Positions 24,660-33,591 are shown, counted from the stretch's first letter. The stretch is DNA of 34,417 bases from Lolliginicoccus lacisalsi (GCF_014841105.1 NZ_JACYWE010000002.1:1-34417); one strand, 5' to 3'. Program-made: numbers and translations. Notes: generated from the sequence alone by a model not told the origin.

Positions 24660-25954
24660 GCGCGGCCACGATCCTGCGCGTGACACGGATGACCGCGCGC
24701 GCCGAGGGTCCGCGGATGCTCGCGGCACTGGCGTTGCCGATCCTCGCGTTCGCTGCCGCGACAGCGCTGGCGCTGACGGTGATCGGTGGGCACGGCGCGT
24801 TCGCGGGCCGCGATTCCCATCCCGATGCAGAGTTCTACCTGAACCTTGCCTCGATCGCGAGCATCCTGGTGATCGTCCCCTGCATCACCCTCGGGCTCGC
24901 CGCCGCCCGGCTGGGTGCCCGCAAGCGCGACGCGCGCCTGGCGTCGTTGCGGCTAGCTGGCGCCACCCCCGGCGATGTCGAGGGAATGGCGATGCTCGAG
25001 GCGGCGATCGCGGGACTGCTGGGAGCACTGATGGGCGCGTTGATCAACGCGGCGCTGCTGCCGGTGGTCGCGCTGCTGCCGTTCCAGGGCGAGCCGTTCG
25101 CCGCCAGCGAGCTGTGGGTGGGGCCGTGGATGCTGCTGGCCACCCTCGCGGGCGTAGTGCTGCTCGCGGCAGCCACGTCGCTGCTCGGGCTGCGAAGCAT
25201 CGCCATCACACCGCTCGGCGTCACCCAGCGGCACGCGCCCCGGCCTCACGGCCTGGTGCTGCTGGTGGTGGCCGGTGGTCTCCTGCTGCTGTGGACGCAG
25301 GCCGCCACGGTGGCCGCGGGCATCACCGCACTGCTCGTCGCGCTCGCGATCACCTTCGCGATGCTCAACGTCGTGGGGCCGGTCATCGTCTCGCTCGTCG
25401 GCCGTGCCATGCTCGCGCGGGCCAGCGACGCCGCGTCCTTGATCGCCGCGCGCCGTGTGCTCGACGCCCCGGCGCAGTCGTGGCGCGCCGTCAGCGGCGT
25501 GGCCGTCGCCAGCTTCGTCGCCGCGGGGACCGCGCTGCTCACCGCGATTGGCAGCGACACTGGCCAGGATCAGATGATGAGCGATATGCGGCTTGGTGTC
25601 GCCTTCACCGTGGTGGTGACGTTCCTGCTCGCCGCGATCTCGTCGGCGCTCACCCAGGCCGCGGCGATCCTCGAGCATCGCGACCTGTATGTGGCGCTGC
25701 ACCATGCGGGCACGCCGGTCGCTGTCATGCAGGCGGCGCGCTCGCGGCAGGCTCGTGGGCCGGTGCTGGTGCTGTCGGTTGTCTCCGCGGGCGCCGCGCT
25801 GGCGTTCCTGTTCCCCATCACGGGTGCCGTGGTCCTCGTTGATCCGTTGGCGCTCGGCCAGGTGCTGGCGCTGCTCGCGCTCGGCAATGCGCTTGTCCTC
25901 GGGGGCGTGCTCGCCACGCGACCGGTGCTGCGCAGGGCCGTTCGCGCGGGCTAG
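24656..25954 (+). CDS. FtsX-like ABC transporter permease
   Basis: 432 residues, strongly hydrophobic. Membrane segments appear at about 23-45, 62-84, 110-140, 155-180, 198-215, 218-250, 282-305, 315-340, 365-390 and 398-422, arranged as two halves. The short cytoplasmic motif ARKRDARLASLRLAGATPGDV after the second segment and LVALHHAG-like YVALHHAGTPVAVMQ in the second half are typical of this duplicated permease type. No large extracellular domain is present, unlike MacB. Its TAG stop shares the CTAG palindrome at 25951-25954 with the stop of the STAND ATPase gene on the other strand. Not found at this place in M. tuberculosis. Confidence 0.88.
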   Translation: MSAATILRVTRMTARAEGPRMLAALALPILAFAAATALALTVIGGHGAFAGRDSHPDAEFYLNLASIASILVIVPCITLGLAAARLGARKRDARLASLRLAGATPGDVEGMAMLEAAIAGLLGALMGALINAALLPVVALLPFQGEPFAASELWVGPWMLLATLAGVVLLAAATSLLGLRSIAITPLGVTQRHAPRPHGLVLLVVAGGLLLLWTQAATVAAGITALLVALAITFAMLNVVGPVIVSLVGRAMLARASDAASLIAARRVLDAPAQSWRAVSGVAVASFVAAGTALLTAIGSDTGQDQMMSDMRLGVAFTVVVTFLLAAISSALTQAAAILEHRDLYVALHHAGTPVAVMQAARSRQARGPVLVLSVVSAGAALAFLFPITGAVVLVDPLALGQVLALLALGNALVLGGVLATRPVLRRAVRAG

Positions 25955-28860
25955 GCCCGGCGTGCGGCGAGCTCCCTGGCCCACCGCGCGCGGCCCTTGC
26001 GAGCGCTGGATGCTCGCGGATGATCGCTGCCCAGCACTCGCTCGAGCAGCGGGATGAGCTCCTCGTAGGCGCGGAGCGCAGCAGCGGCATCACCGTTGCG
26101 CCCCTTGATCCAGGCGAGGTTCGCGCGCGTGGTCAGGGTGGCGGGATGCTCGGGCCCGAGCACGCGCTCCCGGTCCGCGAGCACTTGACCGAACTCGCGC
26201 AGCGAGCGCGGGATCTCGCCGAGCTTTCCGCGCGACAGCGCGAGATTGTTGCGCGCGGCCAGGGTTTCGGGATGGTCGGGCCCGAGCACGCGCTGCTGGA
26301 GAGGGATGAGATCCTCGAGCTCCTTGATCGCGCCGTGCAGCTCGCCGGCATCGGCTTTGGCGAGGGCCAGGCTACCGCGGGCAGCGAGGGTGTCCGGGTG
26401 GTCGGGCCCGAGGAGCTGCGCCCGGCCCTCGGCGAGCGCGATCAGGTCGCCCAGTGCACCATGGTGGTCTCCCGAGCGGAGCCGCCAGGACGCGAGCGAA
26501 TACAGGGTCTCCAGCACGTCCGGGTGCGCGGCGCCCAGGGCCCGGCGCTGATCGCGGAGGAGCTGTTCGGCCTCGGAGATCGCTGCGGCATGGTCGCCGG
26601 GGGCGGCGCTCATCGCGGCGAGCCGGAAACGGGTGGCGAGGGTGGCGCGATGATCGTGGCCGAGCATCCGCTGCTGGTCCCGAAGGGTGGCCCGCGCCGC
26701 GTCCGGTGTCGTGGCGGTGGCGGCCATGCTGGCGAGGTAGTGGCTGAGGTGGTCGCGCATGGCGACGGTGGCCGGGTGCGCGGGACCGTGCAGCCGCTCG
26801 AGCACGGGAAGCATGGCGGCGAACTCGGCGGTGGCGGCCCGGTGCTGGCCAGACTTTCCCAGCCAGACAGCGACGTTGTTGCGGGTGGCGATCGTATCGG
26901 GATGCTCGGCGCCGAGGAGTTGCTCACGATCGGCGGCGAGCGCGGTGAAGTCCTCGGCGGCGCCGGCGGGGTCCCCGGCGATGCCCCGGGCACCGGCGGA
27001 GTTGCCGCGCAGCGACAGCACCACGGGATGGCCCGGGCCGAGGATACCGCTGGCGAGGCTGCTCCAGCGCGACCAGCGGGCATGGTTGTCCGCGGCGTGC
27101 GAGTTCCCCGCTGCGGTGGAGAGCAGCGCCAGCGCCTGCTCGGGCTGGCCGACGTGCAGGCAGTGGAGGGGCAGGGCGAGTCGTTTATACGTGGCGAGGG
27201 CCACGGCGGCGGTGGAGAGGCGCTGGACCGCATCCACGATCGCTCGGTGCGCCACCACCATCGCCGTGCCCGCCGGATCCACGACGGACCGGAGCGCTGG
27301 GGCCAGTACATGCCTGCGGAGGCCGACGGTCTCCTCGCTCGTGCCCGGCGCGGCTCGTTCCACGAGGGGATCGGCCAGGGCGAGGACCTCGCCGACGAAT
27401 GCCCGGGCAGCAGGGAGCCCCCGCGTGGCGAGCGCCGTCTCGATGGCCGACCGGGGCAGGATCGGCGCCGCGCCCGTGGCAAGGAGCAGGGCGAGCACGA
27501 AGCGCGCGGCCTCCGGGTCCCGGCTGGCTGCCATGATGTGCCGGGCCTGGCGCACGGCCAGCTCATCGTGCTCTCCCGCTGGCTCTCCGGACGGCGCGCC
27601 CCGCCACGCCGGGTCGCCGAGCAGGCAGACGCGCAGGCCCGCGGCCAGCGACGGCAGCGTTGCCACGTCAATGGTGTCGCGGATGCTCGCGATGATCCGC
27701 AGCCGCGCGAGCGCGCCCTCGTGCCGGTCTAGCAGCGTGCCGATGGCGTCGTCGAGGCGCTTCATCTCTGGTGGGGGCAGGTGGTCGATTCCGTCGAGGA
27801 TGACGAGGATGGGTCGCCGCCATGCCGTGGCGCACTCAGCGAGCGGGTTTTCCAGGAGCCGCTCGGTGGCCATGGCGGGCACTGTCCCGTTGACGGGGCG
27901 CGGCTCGAGGCCCGGGATGCGCGCGTGCAGCTGGGTCGCTATCTCGGCAGCGATCTCCTCGACGGAGTGCCATGCGTGGATGAGCACGATGGCCGCGACA
28001 TGGCGCGGGCTGCAATGGTCGATCGGTGCGACCTGGTCGGGCCTGGTGAGGGCGGCGAGAACGGTGGACTTGCCGCATCCGGGAGCACCAGTGATCGTGA
28101 CGAGCCGGTGGTCCCGTGCCTCGATGGCATTTTCTGCGGCGCGTTGCTGCGCTGGGGAGAGCACGATTCCCGCGAGCCGCGCATCGATGAGGGTCGCCCG
28201 CGCGGACCCGGCGGTCGCATCGTGCGCGCGGGCCTGGTTGGGGAGGACCCACAAGGATGGATCGCGCGTCGCCGCGGGTAGGCCCTGCCCGCTGGCAGCG
28301 GCGCGGATGTCGCTGGCCGTGATGCACGACGCCGCGGAGCCGATGCCCGTCGCCGCGATCCGGGCTACTTCGGCAGCCAGCCCGTTGCCCACTACCACTT
28401 CGATGCGCCCACCTCCGAGCGCGCTGGCACCGAGCGCGCTGGTCCAGCCCGGCGGCAGCATGATCGGGAGATCGAGCAGCAGGACCAGCCCGTCGATGCC
28501 GCGGTAGTGCTCGCGCAGCTCCCGCACGCATGCGCCCAGGTCCAGGCCGCCGGGCCCAAGCAGCACGGTGGCGTCCTCGGCCTTCACGTCATCGCTGATG
28601 ATCCCGAGCAGCAAGGTCGCGCCGTCGCTGTGCGCAGCGGCGAACGCGCGGTCGATCAGAGCGCGCGAGCTTGCCACTCCTGGTGCGAGCGCGATTCCTT
28701 CCGGGCCTGCCGAGTCCTGCCAGACGCCGGTGCTGAGGAGGGCACGGCGCAGTTCCAGAGCACGGCCTGGCACGCCGGGATCGATGCCGCCCGCCATTGC
28801 GAGGACCAGCGCGTGCCGCTTGCCGTCGCTGGCCGGAGCCTCGGGGTCGCCGCGCATCAC
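25951..28860 (-). CDS. STAND-type P-loop ATPase with degenerate caspase-like N-terminus and TPR array
   Basis: 969 residues from GTG 28860 (ATG 28857 adjacent). Residues about 15-165 have the strand pattern of caspase/CHAT domains of actinobacterial signalling proteins (RHALVLAMAGG..., TLLLGIISDDVKAED near 80-95, LVLLLDLP near 125-132), but the catalytic His (expected FSGHG) and Cys (expected LLLDCC) are missing. A P-loop module follows: Walker A GAPGCGKST (about 256-264), Walker B ILVILDGIDHL (near 353), sensor-like LRIIASIRD (near 385). From about 570 to the end are nine kinesin-light-chain-type TPRs of about 42 residues, each with an LGPDHPDTLAARNNLA-like motif. Family knowledge: STAND ATPases are NLR-like switches in regulation, cell death or phage defence. 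It starts 1 nt after the preceding gene, so it is coupled to it. Confidence 0.85.
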   Translation of the reverse strand: MMRGDPEAPASDGKRHALVLAMAGGIDPGVPGRALELRRALLSTGVWQDSAGPEGIALAPGVASSRALIDRAFAAAHSDGATLLLGIISDDVKAEDATVLLGPGGLDLGACVRELREHYRGIDGLVLLLDLPIMLPPGWTSALGASALGGGRIEVVVGNGLAAEVARIAATGIGSAASCITASDIRAAASGQGLPAATRDPSLWVLPNQARAHDATAGSARATLIDARLAGIVLSPAQQRAAENAIEARDHRLVTITGAPGCGKSTVLAALTRPDQVAPIDHCSPRHVAAIVLIHAWHSVEEIAAEIATQLHARIPGLEPRPVNGTVPAMATERLLENPLAECATAWRRPILVILDGIDHLPPPEMKRLDDAIGTLLDRHEGALARLRIIASIRDTIDVATLPSLAAGLRVCLLGDPAWRGAPSGEPAGEHDELAVRQARHIMAASRDPEAARFVLALLLATGAAPILPRSAIETALATRGLPAARAFVGEVLALADPLVERAAPGTSEETVGLRRHVLAPALRSVVDPAGTAMVVAHRAIVDAVQRLSTAAVALATYKRLALPLHCLHVGQPEQALALLSTAAGNSHAADNHARWSRWSSLASGILGPGHPVVLSLRGNSAGARGIAGDPAGAAEDFTALAADREQLLGAEHPDTIATRNNVAVWLGKSGQHRAATAEFAAMLPVLERLHGPAHPATVAMRDHLSHYLASMAATATTPDAARATLRDQQRMLGHDHRATLATRFRLAAMSAAPGDHAAAISEAEQLLRDQRRALGAAHPDVLETLYSLASWRLRSGDHHGALGDLIALAEGRAQLLGPDHPDTLAARGSLALAKADAGELHGAIKELEDLIPLQQRVLGPDHPETLAARNNLALSRGKLGEIPRSLREFGQVLADRERVLGPEHPATLTTRANLAWIKGRNGDAAAALRAYEELIPLLERVLGSDHPRASSARKGRARWARELAARRA

Positions 28861-28861
28861 G

Positions 28862-29851
28862 TCATGCGAGCATCCGGCGCACGCGCTCGGATTCGACGAA
28901 GTCGCGGAACTGGCGGCGCACGAAGCTCTCGAGCATGCCGTTCTCCTGGACGATCCCCAGCACGCGCGGGGCGAAGCGCAGCGCTTCCTCGATCATGTCC
29001 TCCCGGCTCACGCCCAGCTCCTCGAGGAGATCGGCGAGGGTGTAGTGGGAGTATTTCTGGAAGAACACCGCGACGCCTTCCTCCACGGCGGCGCGCAGGG
29101 CCCGGGTGCCGCGCATGTCGTTCCAGATCTCGAAGCCAAGGACGAGCAGGTCCTCGAGCTCCTGCGCGGTGAGCGACGAGCCGATGTGTGCCTCGAGCAG
29201 CTCAGCGGTGGATGCGCCCGCTGCGGGCCGGGGGGCGGCGAGGTCCGGGGTCTCGGCGGCGTCGAGGGCTCCGGCGACGATCCGTTCCACTGCTCCCCGC
29301 ACCGCGCGGTCGACGTGCGCGGGGGCCGCGGGTGCGACCCGGTTGCCCAGCGCGCCAGTGAGTCGCACCAGCATCCCGAGCCCCGGGGTGCTCGCCATGA
29401 GGTCACGGTTGCGGTTGACCGACTCCACGGCGGCCCGGTAGAGGAACCACGCCACCGAGCCGCGCACCGCCGGGCTGTGGTAGACCAGGTCGATGATGCG
29501 ATGGAAGGCTGGCATCGCGAGGAACTTCTCCGCGGCGACGGCGACGTCCCGGGCATCGTGATCGTGCAGCAGCCTCTCGTGGATGCGGCCGGCGATGTCG
29601 CCCGCGAGCTCCGGGATCGCACCCTCGATGCGCCATTCGAGCGCGTACTTGATCGCAGCGCCACTGACCTGCTGCGGGGTCACGACCTCCCCCAGCGTGA
29701 GCTGCTCCGCGGCCGCGAGCGCGTGCCCGACCTCCACGTGCACCAGTTCAGCGAGCGTGTCGCCACGGAGCTTGTCGCTGACGAACTCGGTCAACGCGTC
29801 CAGCAGTTCCTCGGGGTCGCCATATCCGGCGATCGGCTGTTTTCTCGCCAC
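28862..29851 (-). CDS. Unrecognised, mostly helical protein between cyclase and STAND ATPase
   Basis: About 329 residues from GTG 29851 (MARKQPIAGYGDPEELLDALTEFV). I recognise no family. It is predicted almost entirely helical, with no signal peptide and no membrane segment. Features: an N-terminal helical part with LTLGEVVTPQQVSGAAIKYALEWR near 50-75, HSPAVRGSVAWFLYRAAVESVNRNRDLMA near 125-155, an Ala/Pro-rich linker near 200-215, and a C-terminal helical part ending FVRRQFRDFVESERVRRMLA. The N- and C-terminal parts look like two related helical bundles (inference). It lies 17 nt after the cyclase gene and stops 1 nt before the STAND gene. Position suggests an adaptor or effector for that ATPase. 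Confidence 0.7.
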   Translation of the reverse strand: MARKQPIAGYGDPEELLDALTEFVSDKLRGDTLAELVHVEVGHALAAAEQLTLGEVVTPQQVSGAAIKYALEWRIEGAIPELAGDIAGRIHERLLHDHDARDVAVAAEKFLAMPAFHRIIDLVYHSPAVRGSVAWFLYRAAVESVNRNRDLMASTPGLGMLVRLTGALGNRVAPAAPAHVDRAVRGAVERIVAGALDAAETPDLAAPRPAAGASTAELLEAHIGSSLTAQELEDLLVLGFEIWNDMRGTRALRAAVEEGVAVFFQKYSHYTLADLLEELGVSREDMIEEALRFAPRVLGIVQENGMLESFVRRQFRDFVESERVRRMLA

Positions 29852-29868
29852 GGACCTGACAATAGTGC

Positions 29869-31287
29869 CTAACCGTGCGTACGCGTGGGCGCCACGGGCC
29901 AGGCAAGCCGCGTGAGCTTGCTGCGGCCACGCAGCTCCACGAGGTCTCCGCTCGTCCACAAGGCTTGCTCCGCCTCGGAGGCGAAGCCCACTGCCGTTGC
30001 CGAGGCCAGGACGTGGCCGGGATGCTTCTTGGCCAGCTCGGTCAAGCGGGCTGCCTCGTTGACCGGGTCCCCGATGACGGTGTACTCGAACCGCTCGGCC
30101 GCCCCGACGTTGCCGGCGGTGACCGTTCCCGCGGAGACGCCGATGCCTACTTGGATCTCCGGCATGCCCGCGAGGGCGTCGACGAGCTCCCGCGCTGTCG
30201 CGAGGGCCTGGGTGACGGCCTCCACCTGGAACACGGGGGCACCGAACACGATGAGCGCCTCATCGCCGACGAACTTGTTGACGAATCCCCGGTGCTGATC
30301 GACCACGCGGATCACGGTGTCGAAGAAGCGGTTGAGCATCGCCACGACCTCGCCCGGGCGCATCGTGGATGCCGCGCGCGTGGAGCCCACGAGGTCAACG
30401 AACATCACGGCCACGAAGCGGGTCTCGGCGCGCAGCTCGGTACCGTGCTCGAGCGCCTGCCGTGCCACGTCGCGACCCACGTGCTGCCCGAAGAGCTCCT
30501 GTGATGCCTGCGAGCGGACGGACTCGTCGATCAGCTCGCCCACCACCGCCTGCAGCGCGCCAGCCTCCGTCACCGAGTCCACTACCGGTCGGCGGCGGTC
30601 CCGGATCGCGTGGCGCATCGCGGCGAGCCTCCTGGCGGACATGCCACCGAGCAACAACGACGACACCACGGCGGTGGCCGCTCCCGCCATGATCGCCGCT
30701 TGGGCGGCACCGCCGGATCCGCCGCCACCAGCGAGGGCACCGGCGAGCAGCAGCAGGGGAACCGCGGGCACGGACACCACCCGCACGGTCCACATCCGCT
30801 CCGACCATGCCCGCGACGTGGCGACCGAGCCGACGGCGGCCCGCCCGAACTCGCGCAGCAGCGCTGGCCGCAGCCACCACACGGCGATCCAATGGTTGAT
30901 GCCCGCTGCCAGCCAAGCGACGGAGCCGACGATCCACCACGGCGCCGGATCGCCTGGCATCGCCCCGGTGCCCACGTAGTGATCCAGCACGATGATGCTG
31001 CCGAAGAGGAAACCGCAGCCCAGCGCGACGAAGGTCGCTGCGGCCAGGGCCTGGCGCAGGTCGGCGTCGGTGGGGGCCACGCTCGAGCTCGTCCACGCCC
31101 GGATGAAGCGATCGACGCGCAGCGCGATCACGGCAGCACCGAGCACCGCCACCGTGGCGATTGCCCAGTGCTCGGCGGGGCTGGCCGTGCTGTCATCGAG
31201 CAGCCATGCGCTCGTCCACCACCAGGCGACGACGAAAGCGTTTCCCAGGAGCAGCGCGACCAGCAGCGCGGCACGGGAGGACTTCAT
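29869..31287 (-). CDS. Membrane-bound class III adenylate/guanylate cyclase
   Basis: 472 residues. Six hydrophobic segments in the first 220 residues (about 7-25, 40-57, 83-102, 117-137, 170-190, 195-215) precede a HAMP-like stretch (about 215-265) and a C-terminal cyclase domain (about 280-455), the layout of the Rv1318c group. Catalytic residues are present: metal-binding Asp in MFVDLVGST (near 296), Lys and second Asp in NKFVGDEALIVFG (near 337-342), the purine-pocket Asp and the Asn/Arg in TVIGDPVNEAARL (near 402-412). The K...D pair favours ATP, so cAMP is the likely product. GAGG lies 7 nt before ATG 31287. It is 31 nt downstream of the TetR gene and 17 nt upstream of the helical gene. 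Confidence 0.93.
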   Translation of the reverse strand: MKSSRAALLVALLLGNAFVVAWWWTSAWLLDDSTASPAEHWAIATVAVLGAAVIALRVDRFIRAWTSSSVAPTDADLRQALAAATFVALGCGFLFGSIIVLDHYVGTGAMPGDPAPWWIVGSVAWLAAGINHWIAVWWLRPALLREFGRAAVGSVATSRAWSERMWTVRVVSVPAVPLLLLAGALAGGGGSGGAAQAAIMAGAATAVVSSLLLGGMSARRLAAMRHAIRDRRRPVVDSVTEAGALQAVVGELIDESVRSQASQELFGQHVGRDVARQALEHGTELRAETRFVAVMFVDLVGSTRAASTMRPGEVVAMLNRFFDTVIRVVDQHRGFVNKFVGDEALIVFGAPVFQVEAVTQALATARELVDALAGMPEIQVGIGVSAGTVTAGNVGAAERFEYTVIGDPVNEAARLTELAKKHPGHVLASATAVGFASEAEQALWTSGDLVELRGRSKLTRLAWPVAPTRTHG

Positions 31288-31318
31288 GCGTTTGCCTCGA
31301 TGCCACGCGCGGCGCGGA

Positions 31319-31930
31319 TCACGAATCCTCGTCCTGGCCGGCCTCCAGCGCGCCGAGCACGATCTGCGCGAGGCGAACCATGCGGTGCACCGCTACGTCC
31401 TGGCCGTGGGTTGGCGCGATCGCATGCGCTACCGCCAGCCGGGCGATGGAATCCGCGAGGATGACCGCATCGTCCTCGCACACCGTGGGGGTCAGTTCCC
31501 GGATGAGGCTCGCCAGCCGCTCGACCGTGCGCTCGTTGACCTGGCGCAGCAGCTCGGTGAGGCTCGACCGGTCTCCCCCGCCCGACAGGACAGTGCGGAT
31601 CAACGGCTCGTCGGCCATGTCCAGGAACATCACCAGCGCGGAGCGGAATCCCTCCTCCAGCGTGGAGGAGGTTCGCACGACGGTCGAGACAGAGTCCAGC
31701 ACCTGGTCGAGGCGATGCAGGATGTAGGCCTCCGCCAGCGATTGTCGTGATCCGAACTCGTTGTACACGGTCTGGCGGCTGATACCGACGGTCTTGGCCA
31801 CCCGGTCGATCGTCGTCGCGGCCCAGCCGTCGTGGCGGACCAGCTCATCAACCGCTGTCAGAACGGATTCGCGCAGCAGCGACCGGGCGGCCTGCGCGTA
31901 CGAGGAACGCGAGCGAGGCCTTCCGATCAT
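31319..31930 (-). CDS. TetR-family transcriptional regulator
   Basis: 203 residues. The N-terminal helix-turn-helix is clear: WAATTIDRVAKTVGISRQTVYNEFGSRQSLAEAYI (about 38-72). The C-terminal helical part (75-200) is the ligand-binding and dimer domain; a single Cys lies in LTPTVCEDD. GGAGG is 6 nt upstream of ATG 31930. It is the first gene after an 89-nt gap following the kinase gene and runs into the cyclase gene with a 31-nt gap, so it probably regulates its own operon (cyclase, helical protein, STAND ATPase). The ligand is unknown. No clear TetR operator palindrome was found in the 89-nt gap by eye. Confidence 0.93.
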   Translation of the reverse strand: MIGRPRSRSSYAQAARSLLRESVLTAVDELVRHDGWAATTIDRVAKTVGISRQTVYNEFGSRQSLAEAYILHRLDQVLDSVSTVVRTSSTLEEGFRSALVMFLDMADEPLIRTVLSGGGDRSSLTELLRQVNERTVERLASLIRELTPTVCEDDAVILADSIARLAVAHAIAPTHGQDVAVHRMVRLAQIVLGALEAGQDEDS

Positions 31931-32019
31931 GACAATCCTCCACAGGTACTTCGAACGGGCATCGCAAGCCTACCGGCGCGCGGCATGGGCCGTTGCGCAT
32001 CCTGTGACCGCAGCCGTTT

Positions 32020-33591
32020 CTAGCGCGTATCGCTATCGATCAGCAACCGGCCATCGGCATCGACCACCCGCACCTCGAGATCGCGGCTCTGCCCGTCGTA
32101 GGCGAGCCCGTTGATGCGGAGGTCCACCGATCCGTCCGGGTTGTTGGCACGCTTGTACGCCTCGATCTGCCCGAAGCTCTGCACGACGCGGGAGGACCAG
32201 TACGCCTCGAAGCCCGCGGCATCGCCATAGACCTGCTGAGCGGCCGGGGTGAGCAGGGACCACGAGCCCGCGGGATTGCTGTAGAACCGAGCCACGACCT
32301 CGCCTGCCGCGCCCCACGCCACATTGCCACCCGAGCTTGGCGTCTGCTCGAGGCCCGGCGCCGCGGATTCGGAGGTCGTGCCCGCTCCGCTGCCCACGTT
32401 GCCGCCGGACATGGTGACGATGCCGTACACCAGGCCCAGCACCATCAGCAGCACGATCACGACCGCGCCGGTGAACACCACGGGCCGCGAGCCTGATCTC
32501 GCTGCGGGGACGGGTCGCGCATCGGTCACGAAGGGGGCCATCGCGGTAGCCCGGTCGCCCCGCCGCGGGGTCGTATCAGCCGGGTAGGTGTGGGCCTGCG
32601 CGGTATCGGTTCGCACGGGGCGCGCTGGCGCGGACTGCGCTGGGGGCACGAGCTGCGTGGTCGCCGACCGTGCCGCTGATACCCCCGCCGGAACGCTCGC
32701 GCGGACAGCGTCGATCAGGCCGCGCCGGCGCCCCTGCTGAGGTGCTGCGGCACCACGCGCGCCATTGCTCTCGGCCACGCCAGCAAGCTCGGCCCGGGCT
32801 TCCCGCAGCGAGGGCCGCTGCTCCGGATCCGACGCCAGCATCCGCCGCAGCAGGACGGTCGCCTCGCCCGCGCGCCGTGGCTCGGCCATCTCCCCGCTCG
32901 CGGCCTTGTACAGCACCGCCAGGGGGTTCTGGTCCCGCCCATAGGGCGGCTCGCCCTCCAGCGCGTGGAACAACGTCGCGCCGAGCCCGAAAACATCGGA
33001 TGCGGGGGTCGGCTCGGCACCGCGCGCGATCTCCGGCGGCAGGTAGGCCACCGTGCCCGAGACCAGTCCCGTCGCTGTCAGCGTCACGTCCCCGGCCGCC
33101 TTCGAGATGCCAAAGTCGGTGATCTTCACGAGCCCGGCGTCATTGATCAGCACATTGCCCGGCTTCACATCGCGGTGAACGATGCCGGCGTTGTGGGCCG
33201 ACATCAGGGCCGACGCGACCTGCCGACCGATCCGCGCTACCTGGGGCAAGGGCAGCGTGCCCTCCGCGGACAGCACCTCCGCCAGGCTGCGCGACCTGAA
33301 GTACTCCATCACCAGGCACGGGTTGCCCTCGTGCTCGGCGATGTCGAACACGACGATCGCGTTCGGGTGCTGGAACCTCGCGGCGTTGCGGGCCTCGCGC
33401 ATCGCGCGGTGGCGCAGCATCTCGCGCTCGCTCTCCGGCAAGCCGGGCTGCACGAGGATCTCCTTGACCGCCACGGGGCGCTCGAGGCGCTCATCGATCG
33501 CGCGCCACACCACGCCCGCGCCGCCGCTGCCAATGCGCTCGACGAGGCGATAGTTCTTCGCGATCAACTCCCCGGCCTTGATGACAATCAC
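32020..33591 (-). CDS. Membrane Ser/Thr protein kinase with extracytoplasmic NTF2-like sensor region
   Basis: About 523 residues from GTG 33591 (MIVIKAGELIAKNYRLVERIG). The Hanks-type kinase domain spans about 14-270: Gly loop GSGGAGVVW, ATP lysine VAVKEI, catalytic loop HRDVKPGN near 148, DFGISK near 168 and a Thr-rich activation loop (TLTATGLVSGT). A Pro/Ala/Arg juxtamembrane region follows, then one membrane segment (about 370-391, VVIVLLMVLGLVYGIV). The outside part of about 130 residues has a Ser/Gly-rich spacer and a compact domain (EVVARFYSNPAGSWSLLTPAAQQVYG...) that looks NTF2-like rather than PASTA. It is oriented with the TetR-cyclase-STAND genes. The open frame extends upstream to 33930 without similarity. 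Confidence 0.92.
   Translation of the reverse strand: MIVIKAGELIAKNYRLVERIGSGGAGVVWRAIDERLERPVAVKEILVQPGLPESEREMLRHRAMREARNAARFQHPNAIVVFDIAEHEGNPCLVMEYFRSRSLAEVLSAEGTLPLPQVARIGRQVASALMSAHNAGIVHRDVKPGNVLINDAGLVKITDFGISKAAGDVTLTATGLVSGTVAYLPPEIARGAEPTPASDVFGLGATLFHALEGEPPYGRDQNPLAVLYKAASGEMAEPRRAGEATVLLRRMLASDPEQRPSLREARAELAGVAESNGARGAAAPQQGRRRGLIDAVRASVPAGVSAARSATTQLVPPAQSAPARPVRTDTAQAHTYPADTTPRRGDRATAMAPFVTDARPVPAARSGSRPVVFTGAVVIVLLMVLGLVYGIVTMSGGNVGSGAGTTSESAAPGLEQTPSSGGNVAWGAAGEVVARFYSNPAGSWSLLTPAAQQVYGDAAGFEAYWSSRVVQSFGQIEAYKRANNPDGSVDLRINGLAYDGQSRDLEVRVVDADGRLLIDSDTR

Noticed and set aside
26020-27732. 570-codon open frame on the plus strand with repeated MVGPEHALL-like segments
   Set aside because: Its repeats mirror the TPR array of the STAND gene on the other strand.
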